This document shows, in pieces, positions 46,216 to 52,432 of a DNA stretch of 52,432 nucleotides. The translations under genes were made by a program, and so were the position numbers. Source of the DNA: JAYFNU01 sp034933305 (GTDB taxonomy: Bacteria; Bacillota; Clostridia; Oscillospirales; Ruminococcaceae); NCBI GenBank assembly GCA_034933305.1, contig JAYFNU010000036.1, forward strand, positions 1-52,432. Reading direction: 5' to 3'. Each line of letters starts with the position of its first letter. Position 1 is the stretch's first letter. The notes below the pieces were generated by a model. It was not told the DNA's origin and did no database searches. It worked only from the letters and a program-made list of their open reading frames with translations.

Positions 46216-47295
46216 ATGAAACTGAAAATACTGGCCGCATGGGCGGCGCTGCTGCTGTGCGCGGGCTGCGCGCAGGCGGCGGATACGAAAAGCGCGGGCG
46301 CGCCCGCGCAGGAGGCGGCGATCATGGATTTTTCCGGCGAACCCGAAAACGTCATCTACCTTGCCGGCGGCTGCTTCTGGGGCATGGAAAAGCTGATGCA
46401 GTCCATCCCCGGCGTGACGCAAGTCACGAGCGGCTACGCCAACGGCACGGGCGAACAGGACGCCCTCTACGAGACGGTCTGCGGGGGCGGCACCGGCTTC
46501 CGGGAGACGGTGCGCGTGGAGTACGACCCCGAAAAGGTCAGCCTTGACGCCCTGCTGATGGATTATTTTTACGTCATCGACCCGACGGTCAGAAACCGGC
46601 AGGGCAACGACGTGGGCACGCAGTACCAGACCGGCGTCTATTACACCAACGACGCCGCGAAGGCGACCGTCGAGCGCATCGCCGCCATCGAAGCGGGCAG
46701 GACGGACAAATTCGCCGTCGAGATCGGCCCGCTCAGAAATTTCTATCCCGCCGAGGAATATCACCAGGATTACCTCGACAAAAATCCCGGCGGCTACTGC
46801 CACATCCCCGCGCAGGAGATCGGGCTGCTCGCCGGGCTGACCATCGACCCGGGCGACTATCAGCGCCCGGCGGCGGAGCTCATCCGGGAAAAGCTCACGG
46901 CGGAACAGTACCGCGTCACCCAGGAAAGCGCGACGGAGCGCCCCTTTGCCAACGAATACTGGGATTTCGACGGCAAGGGCATCTATGTCGACGTCGTCAC
47001 CGGGGAGCCGCTGTTCTCGTCGCTCGACAAATTCGACAGCGCCTGCGGCTGGCCGGCGTTCTCGGCGCCCATCGAAGCCCCCGCGGTCGTGGAACGGCGG
47101 GACGACAGCTTCGGCATGACGCGCACGGAGGTGCGCAGCCGCGCGGGCGACTCCCACCTCGGCCACGTGTTCGAAAACGACCCCGATTCCCCCAACGGCA
47201 CCCGCTACTGCATCAACAGCGCCGCGCTGCGCTTCGTTCCCTACGCGGAGATGGAAGCGCAGGGCTACGGCTACCTGCTGAAGCTGTTCGACTGA
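46216..47295 (+). CDS. msrAB: Exported bifunctional methionine sulfoxide reductase MsrA-MsrB
   Basis: 359-residue fusion that repairs both S- and R-methionine sulfoxide. The N-terminal signal ends CAGC, so it is probably a lipoprotein (Cys18) facing outward. The MsrA domain (about 45-205) has the catalytic Cys53 in GGCFWGMEK, and GTQYQTGVYYTND and EEYHQDYL are conserved. The MsrB domain (about 225-355) has GWPAFSAPI, SRAGDSHLGHVF and catalytic Cys332 in RYCINSAALRF. The two CxxC zinc pairs of many MsrB proteins are absent (VDVVTGEP replaces the Cys-bearing strand). The regenerating electrons could come from the CcdA/TlpA pair at 12 kb (inference). Third gene of the peroxide-defence cluster. 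Confidence 0.95.
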   Translation: MKLKILAAWAALLLCAGCAQAADTKSAGAPAQEAAIMDFSGEPENVIYLAGGCFWGMEKLMQSIPGVTQVTSGYANGTGEQDALYETVCGGGTGFRETVRVEYDPEKVSLDALLMDYFYVIDPTVRNRQGNDVGTQYQTGVYYTNDAAKATVERIAAIEAGRTDKFAVEIGPLRNFYPAEEYHQDYLDKNPGGYCHIPAQEIGLLAGLTIDPGDYQRPAAELIREKLTAEQYRVTQESATERPFANEYWDFDGKGIYVDVVTGEPLFSSLDKFDSACGWPAFSAPIEAPAVVERRDDSFGMTRTEVRSRAGDSHLGHVFENDPDSPNGTRYCINSAALRFVPYAEMEAQGYGYLLKLFD

Positions 47296-47316
47296 GCCGC
47301 TCCCCGAAAAAGCGCA

Positions 47317-47352
47317 TGAAAAAGGGCCCCGGATCGCTCCGGGGCCCTTTGT
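47317..47352. terminator. Terminator between msrAB and the DUF937 gene
   Basis: Stem AAAGGGCCCCGGA/TCCGGGGCCCTTT with a short loop. It can serve both converging genes. Confidence 0.9.
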
Positions 47353-47374
47353 TCTTTTCGCAGGCGCGCTGGCG

Positions 47375-48031
47375 TTATTTCAGCAGGCTGCCGAGCAGGC
47401 TGCCGAGGACGTCGCCCGTGCTGTCGCTCTTCGAGGAGGACGAACCGCCGAGCAGCGAACCGACGAGGCTCGCCGCGGCGCTTCCGGTGGACCCGCCCAG
47501 CAGCGAGCCGAGCAGATTGCCCGTCGAATCCTCTTTCTTGTCGGAGGAGCCGGAGCCGGTGAGCATCGACAGCAGCGAGGACAGCCCGTCCGCGCTGGTG
47601 TTCGTCTTCTGCTTGGTGTTGCCCAGCAGCTTGAGCAGCAGCGGCGCGACGACCGTCAGGATGGAGATGACCTGCGCCGTGGACAGGCCGGATTTCTTTG
47701 CGAGCTTCTCGGTCTGCTTCGTCGTCTTGTCCTCGCCGCCGAGGATGTGGTTGAGGATCTTCGCGCCGTCGTCGGTGTCCGCGCCCGTCAGCAGCGAGGC
47801 GATGTCGGAGCCGGCGGATTTTTTCGAAGCGTGGGTATCGAGCGCCGTGGCAAGGGACTCGGCGCCCTTTTTGTCCGACGCGTTGCTCGCCATCGAATTG
47901 ACGAGCATCGGGACGGCCGCGCTGAGCAGCTTCTCGACGGAGCTGCTGTCCGCGCCGGTCTGTTTGCTGAGCGTCTCGGCGCCGCCGGAGCTGAGGACCT
48001 GCTGGAGCATGGAATCAAGTAAGCTTGCCAT
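47375..48031 (-). CDS. DUF937 family protein
   Basis: 218-residue helical, Ser/Gly/Leu-rich protein of the DUF937 (YidB-like) group. Repeated short helices of the type LSAAVPMLVNSMASNA, VVAPLLLKLLG and three GSLLGGS-type repeats (about 175-215) are visible. No Cys, no signal peptide and no catalytic motif. Function unknown; relatives occur widely in bacteria as small abundant soluble proteins. It has a good promoter and a GGGGG ribosome site and ends at a shared terminator. The C-terminal SLLG repeats are low complexity and probably variable in length between strains. Confidence 0.8.
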   Translation of the reverse strand: MASLLDSMLQQVLSSGGAETLSKQTGADSSSVEKLLSAAVPMLVNSMASNASDKKGAESLATALDTHASKKSAGSDIASLLTGADTDDGAKILNHILGGEDKTTKQTEKLAKKSGLSTAQVISILTVVAPLLLKLLGNTKQKTNTSADGLSSLLSMLTGSGSSDKKEDSTGNLLGSLLGGSTGSAAASLVGSLLGGSSSSKSDSTGDVLGSLLGSLLK

Positions 48032-48078
48032 AAATATGTATCCCCCTCATATGTAATTAGAACTTTTTGGTATTTAGT

Positions 48079-48107
48079 ATTATATACCCTTTTTACGGGA
48101 TGCGCAA
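48079..48107 (-). promoter_or_regulatory. Promoter of the DUF937 gene
   Basis: Minus-strand TTGCGC, 17 bases, TATAAT. The -35 abuts the tetR-like stop codon. Confidence 0.65.
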
Positions 48108-48680
48108 TTAAAACGGATTTTTATCTCCGTCAAAAAGGGCGGCGGTCTTTTCGATAAAGCCCGCGGCGTCCATATCGCTGCGCAGCTGGTTCTGCACGAT
48201 GAGCCCGTCCATCACCGTCAGCAGCAGCCATGCGAGGTATTCCCCGTCGGCGCCCGGGCACCGCTCGGCGATGCGCCCGGCGAGGATGGTCTTGAAATAC
48301 CGGTATTTCGACAGCAGCTTTTCGCGGATGCCGCCGTCCACCGAGACCGCCTCGCTGATGAGATAGATGCGCAGGTTGCCCGTCTCGCTGAAGACGCCGC
48401 GCGACAGCACGTACCGCACGAGCCGCGGCATCGACGTGTCCTTCTCGGCGTTGTCGACCCACGACAGCAGATCGCGGGACAGCCCCTCGAGATAGCGGTC
48501 GGCCGTGTCGAACAGAATGTCGTTCTTGTTGTTGTAATAATAATAGAGCGTCCCCTTGCTGACGCCCGCCTTCGCGGCGACGTCCGCGAGCGTCATTTCA
48601 AAGAAGGATTTCTCCCTTAGGATCTTCGCCGCCGCGGTCAGGATCTTGTCCCGCGTGTCGGCGTACAGCGGCGAGGCCAT
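48108..48680 (-). CDS. TetR/AcrR family transcriptional regulator
   Basis: 190-residue repressor. The N-terminal helix-turn-helix is TLADVAAKAGVSKGTLYYYYNNKNDIL (about 30-56), followed by an all-helical ligand-binding domain that cannot be assigned to a ligand. The ATG at 48680 was chosen because a GGGGGA site lies seven bases upstream; the ATG two codons earlier is too close. It is transcribed away from the FAD oxidoreductase operon, and a perfect 9-2-9 palindrome in the shared intergenic region downstream of the operon's -10 is its likely operator. It therefore probably controls the oxidoreductase trio. Confidence 0.92.
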   Translation of the reverse strand: MASPLYADTRDKILTAAAKILREKSFFEMTLADVAAKAGVSKGTLYYYYNNKNDILFDTADRYLEGLSRDLLSWVDNAEKDTSMPRLVRYVLSRGVFSETGNLRIYLISEAVSVDGGIREKLLSKYRYFKTILAGRIAERCPGADGEYLAWLLLTVMDGLIVQNQLRSDMDAAGFIEKTAALFDGDKNPF

Positions 48681-48730
48681 GCGCATTCCCCCGATTTTCC
48701 CGCGCGGCGCAGCCGCGCTTTGTGATAAGC

Positions 48731-48759
48731 AGTATAAAATATCAAAGGAATTAAGTCAA
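48731..48759 (-). promoter_or_regulatory. Promoter of the tetR-like gene
   Basis: Minus-strand TTGACT, 17 bases, TATACT, about 45 bases before the start codon. Confidence 0.7.
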
Positions 48760-48782
48760 TTCCACGAAAGTTTTGTGAATGG

Positions 48783-48843
48783 TTGACAGAAGGCCGGCGC
48801 GGGCGTAAAATAAAACTGCATTGAGTCGGTCGCTCGACCGACT
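48783..48843 (+). promoter_or_regulatory. Promoter and TetR-type operator of the FAD oxidoreductase operon
   Basis: TTGACA at 48783-48788, 17 bases, TAAAAT at 48806-48811. Then a perfect palindrome AGTCGGTCG-CT-CGACCGACT at 48824-48843 covers the start-site region, ending 19 bases before the first ATG. Repressor binding would block transcription. Confidence 0.8.
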
Positions 48844-48862
48844 TCCAAAGGAGTAAAACGCG

Positions 48863-50578
48863 ATGGATACGGCGAAGCTGCAGAAAAAACTGGACGCGCA
48901 CGGGCTCGGGCGGTTCCGCGTGCGGGCGGACGGGGCCGGCATCGTGCTCGAGGGCGACAGCGGCGACTGGAACGAGATCGTCGCGGCGGGGCTGCTGTGC
49001 GCGAAAAAGCACAGCCGCACGCACGTCATCAACGACATCCGCTTCACCGGCGCGGAAATCCCGCCCATGCGGGCGCCCTCGTGCCGGGACGCGTCGCTCG
49101 ACGGCGCGCGCCCCGACGTTCTCGTCATCGGCGGGGGCATCGTCGGCTGCGCGGCGGCGCGGGAGCTGACGAAATGGGATCTCAGCGTGCTGCTGATCGA
49201 AAAGGAGAGCGACGTGGCGCTGGGCGCATCGGGCCGCAACGACGGCTGCGTGCACCCCGGCATCGACCTCGTCCCGGGGTCGCTCAAGCAGAAATACAAT
49301 CTCGCGGGCAACCGCATGTTCGACCGGCTGTCGAAGGAGCTCGGCTTCGAGTTCCGGCGGCAGGGGCAGGTGCTGGCCTTCCCGAAGGCGGCGCTGTACC
49401 CGCTGCTGTTCCTGACGAAGCCGTATTTCGCCGCGATGGGGCTCGGTCGCGTGCGGGTGCTCGGCCGGCGGCAGCTGCACGCGCTCGAGCCGAAGGCGGC
49501 GCCCGGGCTGCGCTGCGGCCTCTTTTTCCCGACGGGCGGGATCATCTGCCCGTACAATTTCACCATCGCCTATGCGGAGAACGCGGCGCACAACGGCGCG
49601 CGCATCTCGCTCGAGACGGCGGCGCTGTCGATGCGCGTCGAGGACGGCATCATCACCGCCGTCGAGACCAACCGCGGCACGGTCTATCCGAGGGCGGTCG
49701 TCAACGCCGCGGGCGTCTTCTCCGAGGACATCGCGCGCATGGCCGGCGACCGCTTTTTCTCCATCCATCCCCGCAAGGGGACGAACGTCATCCTTGACAA
49801 GAAGGCAAAGCGCATCGTGCGCACCTCCTACTCGCAGGTCGGCAGCGTCGACAAGGCGAGCCACTCGAAGGGCGGCGGCATCGTCAGCACCGTTGACGGC
49901 AACGTGCTCGTGGGCCCCGACGCCTTTGAAACGTATTTAAAGGAAGATTTCACGACGGACGCCGAAAACGTCCGGCGCATCTTCGAAAAGCACGCGCACA
50001 CCAGCCCGGAGCTTTCGCGCGCCGACGCCATCACCTATTTTTCGGGCGTGCGCGCGGCGACCTACGAGGAGGATTTCATCGTCGAGCCCGGGCGGCGCAC
50101 GGCGAACATCTTCCACGCGGCGGGCATCCAGTCGCCGGGGCTGACGGCGGCGCCCGCCATCGCGCTCGCGCTCGAGCGCATGTGCGTCGACTACCTGAAA
50201 AAGAGCGGGGAGGTGCGCCGCAGAGCCGGCTTTGATCCCGTGCGGCGGCCCATCCCGCGCGCGGCGCAGCTGCCGGACGGCGAGCGGGCCGCGCTCATCC
50301 GCAGCGATCCCGATTACGGCGAGATCGTCTGCCGCTGCGAGCAGATCAGCAAGGGCGAGATCCTCGCCGCGCTGCGGCGGGAGCTGCCCTGCCGCACCGT
50401 CGACGGCGTCAAAAAGCGCGTGCGCCCCGGCATGGGGCGCTGCCAGGGCGGCTTCTGCTCGCCGCTCGTGACGAAGCTGATCGCGGAAGAATGCGGCATC
50501 CCGCTCGACGCCGTCAAAAAGGGCGGCGGCGACAGCTATGTGCTCGAGGGTATGAACCGGGAGGCGGAGCATGACTGA
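48863..50578 (+). CDS. BON-like/FAD-dependent oxidoreductase with C-terminal [2Fe-2S] BFD domain (GlpA-like)
   Basis: 571-residue flavoprotein. Residues 15-63 resemble a BON domain (IVLEGDSGDW, then THVINDIRF), unusual for a soluble dehydrogenase. A DAO/GlpA-type FAD fold follows with VLVIGGGIVGCAAARE (GxGxxG at 90-95), LGASGRNDGCVHPG, and a C-terminal AGIQSPGLTAAPAIA flavin-contact stretch. The last 85 residues are a BFD-like [2Fe-2S] domain with Cys490, Cys492, Cys527 and Cys532. Together with the next two genes this matches the anaerobic glycerol-3-phosphate dehydrogenase-like module; the substrate (glycerol-3-phosphate or another hydroxy or amino acid) is inferred, not shown. CAAAGGAG precedes the ATG. 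Ends overlapping the next gene by eight bases. Confidence 0.88.
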   Translation: MDTAKLQKKLDAHGLGRFRVRADGAGIVLEGDSGDWNEIVAAGLLCAKKHSRTHVINDIRFTGAEIPPMRAPSCRDASLDGARPDVLVIGGGIVGCAAARELTKWDLSVLLIEKESDVALGASGRNDGCVHPGIDLVPGSLKQKYNLAGNRMFDRLSKELGFEFRRQGQVLAFPKAALYPLLFLTKPYFAAMGLGRVRVLGRRQLHALEPKAAPGLRCGLFFPTGGIICPYNFTIAYAENAAHNGARISLETAALSMRVEDGIITAVETNRGTVYPRAVVNAAGVFSEDIARMAGDRFFSIHPRKGTNVILDKKAKRIVRTSYSQVGSVDKASHSKGGGIVSTVDGNVLVGPDAFETYLKEDFTTDAENVRRIFEKHAHTSPELSRADAITYFSGVRAATYEEDFIVEPGRRTANIFHAAGIQSPGLTAAPAIALALERMCVDYLKKSGEVRRRAGFDPVRRPIPRAAQLPDGERAALIRSDPDYGEIVCRCEQISKGEILAALRRELPCRTVDGVKKRVRPGMGRCQGGFCSPLVTKLIAEECGIPLDAVKKGGGDSYVLEGMNREAEHD

Positions 50579-51818
50579 TTACGGCGTGGCGGTCATCGGC
50601 GCGGGCCCCGCGGGTCTCGCGGCGGCGCTGGCGGCCGACAAAAAGGGGGAAAAGGTGCTGCTCGTCGAGCGCGAAGCCCGCGCGGGCGGCATCCTCAAGC
50701 AGTGCGTCCACGACGGCTTCGGCCTGCTGCGCTTCGGCGAAAAGCTGGCGGGCTGCGAATACGCGGCGCGCTATGTCGAAATGCTCGGCGGGACGGCCGT
50801 CGAGCTGTCGACGCTGACATATGTGACGCGCATCGAAAAAAAGGACGGCGCGTTCGCGCTGTCGCTCGTATCGCGCGGCGGTCTGTGCACGGTCACGGCG
50901 AACGCGCTCGTGCTGTCGACGGGCTGCCGCGAGCGCACGGCGAAACAGGTCGACATCCACGGCACGCGCCCGGCCGGCGTCTTTACGGCGGGCACGGCGC
51001 AGTATTTCATCAACATCCTCGGCGGCATGCCGGGCAGGCAGTGCGTCATCCTCGGGTCGGGCGACATCGGCCTCATCATGGCGCGGCGTCTGACGCTCGA
51101 GGGCGCGCAGGTGCTCGGCGTCTATGAGGCAAAGCCGGAGCCCTCCGGGCTGTCGCGCAACCTCGCCCAGTGTCTCGACGATTTCGACATCCCGCTGCAT
51201 TTGAGCAAGACCGTCACGCGGCTGCACGGCGCCGATCGTCTGACGGGCGTGACCGTCGCCGACGTCGACGCGCACATGCGCCCCGTGGCGGGGACCGAGA
51301 CGTTCGTCGCCTGCGACACGCTCATCCTGTCCGTCGGGCTCATCCCCGAAAACGAGCTTGCGGAAAGCCTCGGCGTGCCTCTCGACGCGCGCGCGAAAGG
51401 GCCCGTCTGCGACCAGCGCTACATGACGCTCGTCGACGGCGTCTATTCGTGCGGCAACGCGCTGCATGTCAACGACCTCGTCGACTATGTGTCGGAGAGC
51501 GGCGACGGGGCCGGCGCGGCGGCCGCCGCGTACGACGGCGCGCCGCGCGCGCTCATCGACATCCGGCCGGACGACCAGTTTCTCTACGCCGTGCCCGAGC
51601 GGCTCGACGTCGCGGCGCCCCGGGACAAAACGGCGATCTTTTTCCGCTCGCGGACGACGCGCGAAAACGCGGAGCTCGTCGTCACGCTCGACGGGCGCGT
51701 CGTCCTTGCGAAAAAATACCGCCATCTGCGGCCGCCGGAGATGGAACGCATCGAAGCGGACTTTTCGTCCGCCGGAAAAAACAGTATAATAGAAATGACG
51801 ATCCGGGAGGCGCAGTGA
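50571..51818 (+). CDS. NAD(P)/FAD-dependent oxidoreductase (GlpB/HcnB-like)
   Basis: 415-residue pyridine nucleotide-disulfide-type flavoprotein. FAD-binding VAVIGAGPAGLAAAL (residues 6-20), a conserved LKQCVHDGFGL (about 42-52), LSTGCRERTA (about 116-125), the second nucleotide fold CVILGSGDIGLIMARR (about 158-173) and the C-terminal GVYSCGNALHVNDLVD flavin motif are present. It lacks the redox CxxC of true disulfide reductases, as expected for the subfamily that partners GlpA-like proteins and passes electrons on. Its start overlaps the preceding gene by eight bases, and its stop is one base before the next start, so the three proteins are made together and probably form a complex. Confidence 0.9.
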   Translation: MTDYGVAVIGAGPAGLAAALAADKKGEKVLLVEREARAGGILKQCVHDGFGLLRFGEKLAGCEYAARYVEMLGGTAVELSTLTYVTRIEKKDGAFALSLVSRGGLCTVTANALVLSTGCRERTAKQVDIHGTRPAGVFTAGTAQYFINILGGMPGRQCVILGSGDIGLIMARRLTLEGAQVLGVYEAKPEPSGLSRNLAQCLDDFDIPLHLSKTVTRLHGADRLTGVTVADVDAHMRPVAGTETFVACDTLILSVGLIPENELAESLGVPLDARAKGPVCDQRYMTLVDGVYSCGNALHVNDLVDYVSESGDGAGAAAAAYDGAPRALIDIRPDDQFLYAVPERLDVAAPRDKTAIFFRSRTTRENAELVVTLDGRVVLAKKYRHLRPPEMERIEADFSSAGKNSIIEMTIREAQ

Positions 51819-51819
51819 C

Positions 51820-52170
51820 GTGACGAAAGAATTTGTCTGCATCGTGTGCCCCAACGGCTGCCGGCTGACGGCGTCCGGCGACGGCGGCGAGCTGCGCGTG
51901 ACGGGCAATCTCTGTCCCCGCGGAAAGGCTTTCGCGGAAGCGGAGCTGACGAACCCCGTGCGCAGTCTGACGACGACGGTGCGCACCGTCTTCCCCGACC
52001 GGCCGGTGCTGCCCGTGCGCACCGCCGGCGAGATCCCCAAAGGGAAGATCCCCGAGGCGATGGCGTTTCTGCGCGGCTTCACGCTCGCGCGGCGCGCGCG
52101 CTGCGGCGAGGTGATCGTGCGGGATCTGCTCGGAACGGGCGTCGATGTGATCGCGACCGACGCGGTCTGA
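51820..52170 (+). CDS. DUF1667 Cys-rich protein
   Basis: 116-residue protein of the DUF1667 family. An N-terminal Cys cluster CIVCPNGC (Cys7, Cys10, Cys14) plus Cys32 in LCPRGKAF probably holds an iron-sulfur cluster. The rest (PVRSLTTTVRT, IPKGKIPEAM) is the family core. It regularly follows the GlpA-like and GlpB-like flavoproteins in Clostridia and may be their electron carrier or assembly subunit. GTG start with GGGAGG nine bases upstream, one base after the previous stop. The full family length is about 115-120, so it is complete. Confidence 0.9.
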   Translation: MTKEFVCIVCPNGCRLTASGDGGELRVTGNLCPRGKAFAEAELTNPVRSLTTTVRTVFPDRPVLPVRTAGEIPKGKIPEAMAFLRGFTLARRARCGEVIVRDLLGTGVDVIATDAV

Positions 52171-52193
52171 GCTGTCGGGTCCGGCTTTTTATC

Positions 52194-52313
52194 TGTGTGC
52201 GCGGGCGCGCGGATGGGCATAACTTATTTGCACGGTGTGCGCCGGGCGCGCGAACGGGAAATTTTCATTCGAACGATGTGCACAGGGCGCCCGAATGGGA
52301 GCGGAGGTCGTAC
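52194..52313 (+). repeat. Three imperfect direct repeats of about 40 bp
   Basis: Units begin near 52194, 52234 and 52275 and share TGTGCGC(C)GGGCGCGCG followed by a G-A-rich GGATGGG/GAACGGG/GAATGGG step. The second and third are most alike. No gene is visible in this stretch after the DUF1667 stop. Confidence 0.6.
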
Positions 52314-52399
52314 TTTTCTGCGAGAAAAGTACCAAAAGCGTGGGGGCTTCCGATGGCCCCCACACCCCTCGGCGGTTCAGGGTGTGACCACACCCTGAA
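52310..52399. repeat. Three consecutive perfect palindromes
   Basis: GTACTTTTCT-GCG-AGAAAAGTAC (52310-52332), GTGGGGGC with GCCCCCAC around an 8-base loop (52340-52363), and TTCAGGGTGTG with CACACCCTGAA (52376-52399). They are spaced 7 and 12 bases apart. The pattern suggests an interspersed intergenic element or a structured RNA. No open frame of note crosses it. Confidence 0.7.
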
Positions 52400-52432
52400 A
52401 ACCCCGCCGCGCAAACGCCTCCGTAAACTGTG

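Noticed and set aside
47390..47520. Repeated GCTGCCGAGCAGGCT-like units resembling a short repeat array
   Set aside because: They encode the GSLLGGS-type repeats of the DUF937 protein; spacing is not uniform and there are no spacers, so it is not CRISPR.

Overview
The window is GC-rich chromosomal DNA from a Bacillota bacterium, most likely an anaerobic gut-type Clostridia (Oscillospiraceae-like). The evidence is a Gram-positive style lexA with SOS boxes, a T-box leader on thrS, RNase Y, an Asp23/FakA pair, a single-subunit pyruvate:ferredoxin oxidoreductase, and an exporter plus carboxypeptidase set suited to a single-membrane cell. The family placement is inference; no rRNA or tRNA gene is present to settle it. 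Almost every gene carries long open frames on the opposite strand, a by-product of GC-rich codon use, and these were ignored.

Layout. 1-1.9 kb: the end of an O-acyltransferase (MBOAT) and an SGNH-like partner, probably for polysaccharide acetylation. 2.1-3.9 kb: a Gfo/Idh/MocA oxidoreductase divergent from lexA. 4-7.5 kb: nifJ. 7.7-11.8 kb: a DUF6440 peptide, a CBS/CorC-type membrane protein, a zinc-ribbon membrane protein and a DegV lipid-binding protein. 11.8-13.1 kb: a TlpA-like thioredoxin with CcdA. 13.2-16.1 kb: typA divergent from an MBL-fold hydrolase. 16.2-17.9 kb: dihydropyrimidinase plus cupin. 18-24.6 kb: a minus-strand array Asp23-FakA-RecG-DacF-type carboxypeptidase-nucleoside hydrolase. 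24.7-27.7 kb: a MATE exporter and rny, divergent from T-box-controlled thrS (28-30.1 kb). 30.2-34.1 kb: a MacAB-like exporter operon. 34.3-39.2 kb: a glycoside operon (GH1, a frameshifted GH36 alpha-galactosidase, a GPH-type symporter). 39.4-43.9 kb: hexuronate catabolism (uxaB, uxaA, glycerate kinase) with the tail of a lost dehydrogenase at its head. 44.1-47.3 kb: a peroxide-defence island (catalase, PerR, MsrA-MsrB). 47.4-48.7 kb: a DUF937 protein and a TetR regulator, the latter divergent from a three-gene FAD oxidoreductase operon (48.9-52.2 kb). The last 240 bp hold imperfect direct repeats followed by three palindromes.

How the genes work together. The sugar and uronate operons feed central metabolism, where nifJ converts pyruvate to acetyl-CoA. 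The catalase-PerR-Msr island protects a cell that depends on oxygen-sensitive Fe-S enzymes. Asp23, FakA and DegV point to exogenous fatty-acid use. The final trio resembles the anaerobic glycerol-3-phosphate dehydrogenase module (FAD subunit with a [2Fe-2S] BFD domain, a second flavoprotein, a DUF1667 Cys-rich protein), here with an N-terminal BON-like extension and a neighbouring TetR with a clear candidate operator.

Most of the window is ordinary housekeeping and catabolism. I see no CRISPR array, insertion sequence, prophage or defence island. The least explained items are the repeat/palindrome element at the right edge, the Cys/His cluster inside the exporter adaptor, the BON-fused oxidoreductase and several unassigned operators.
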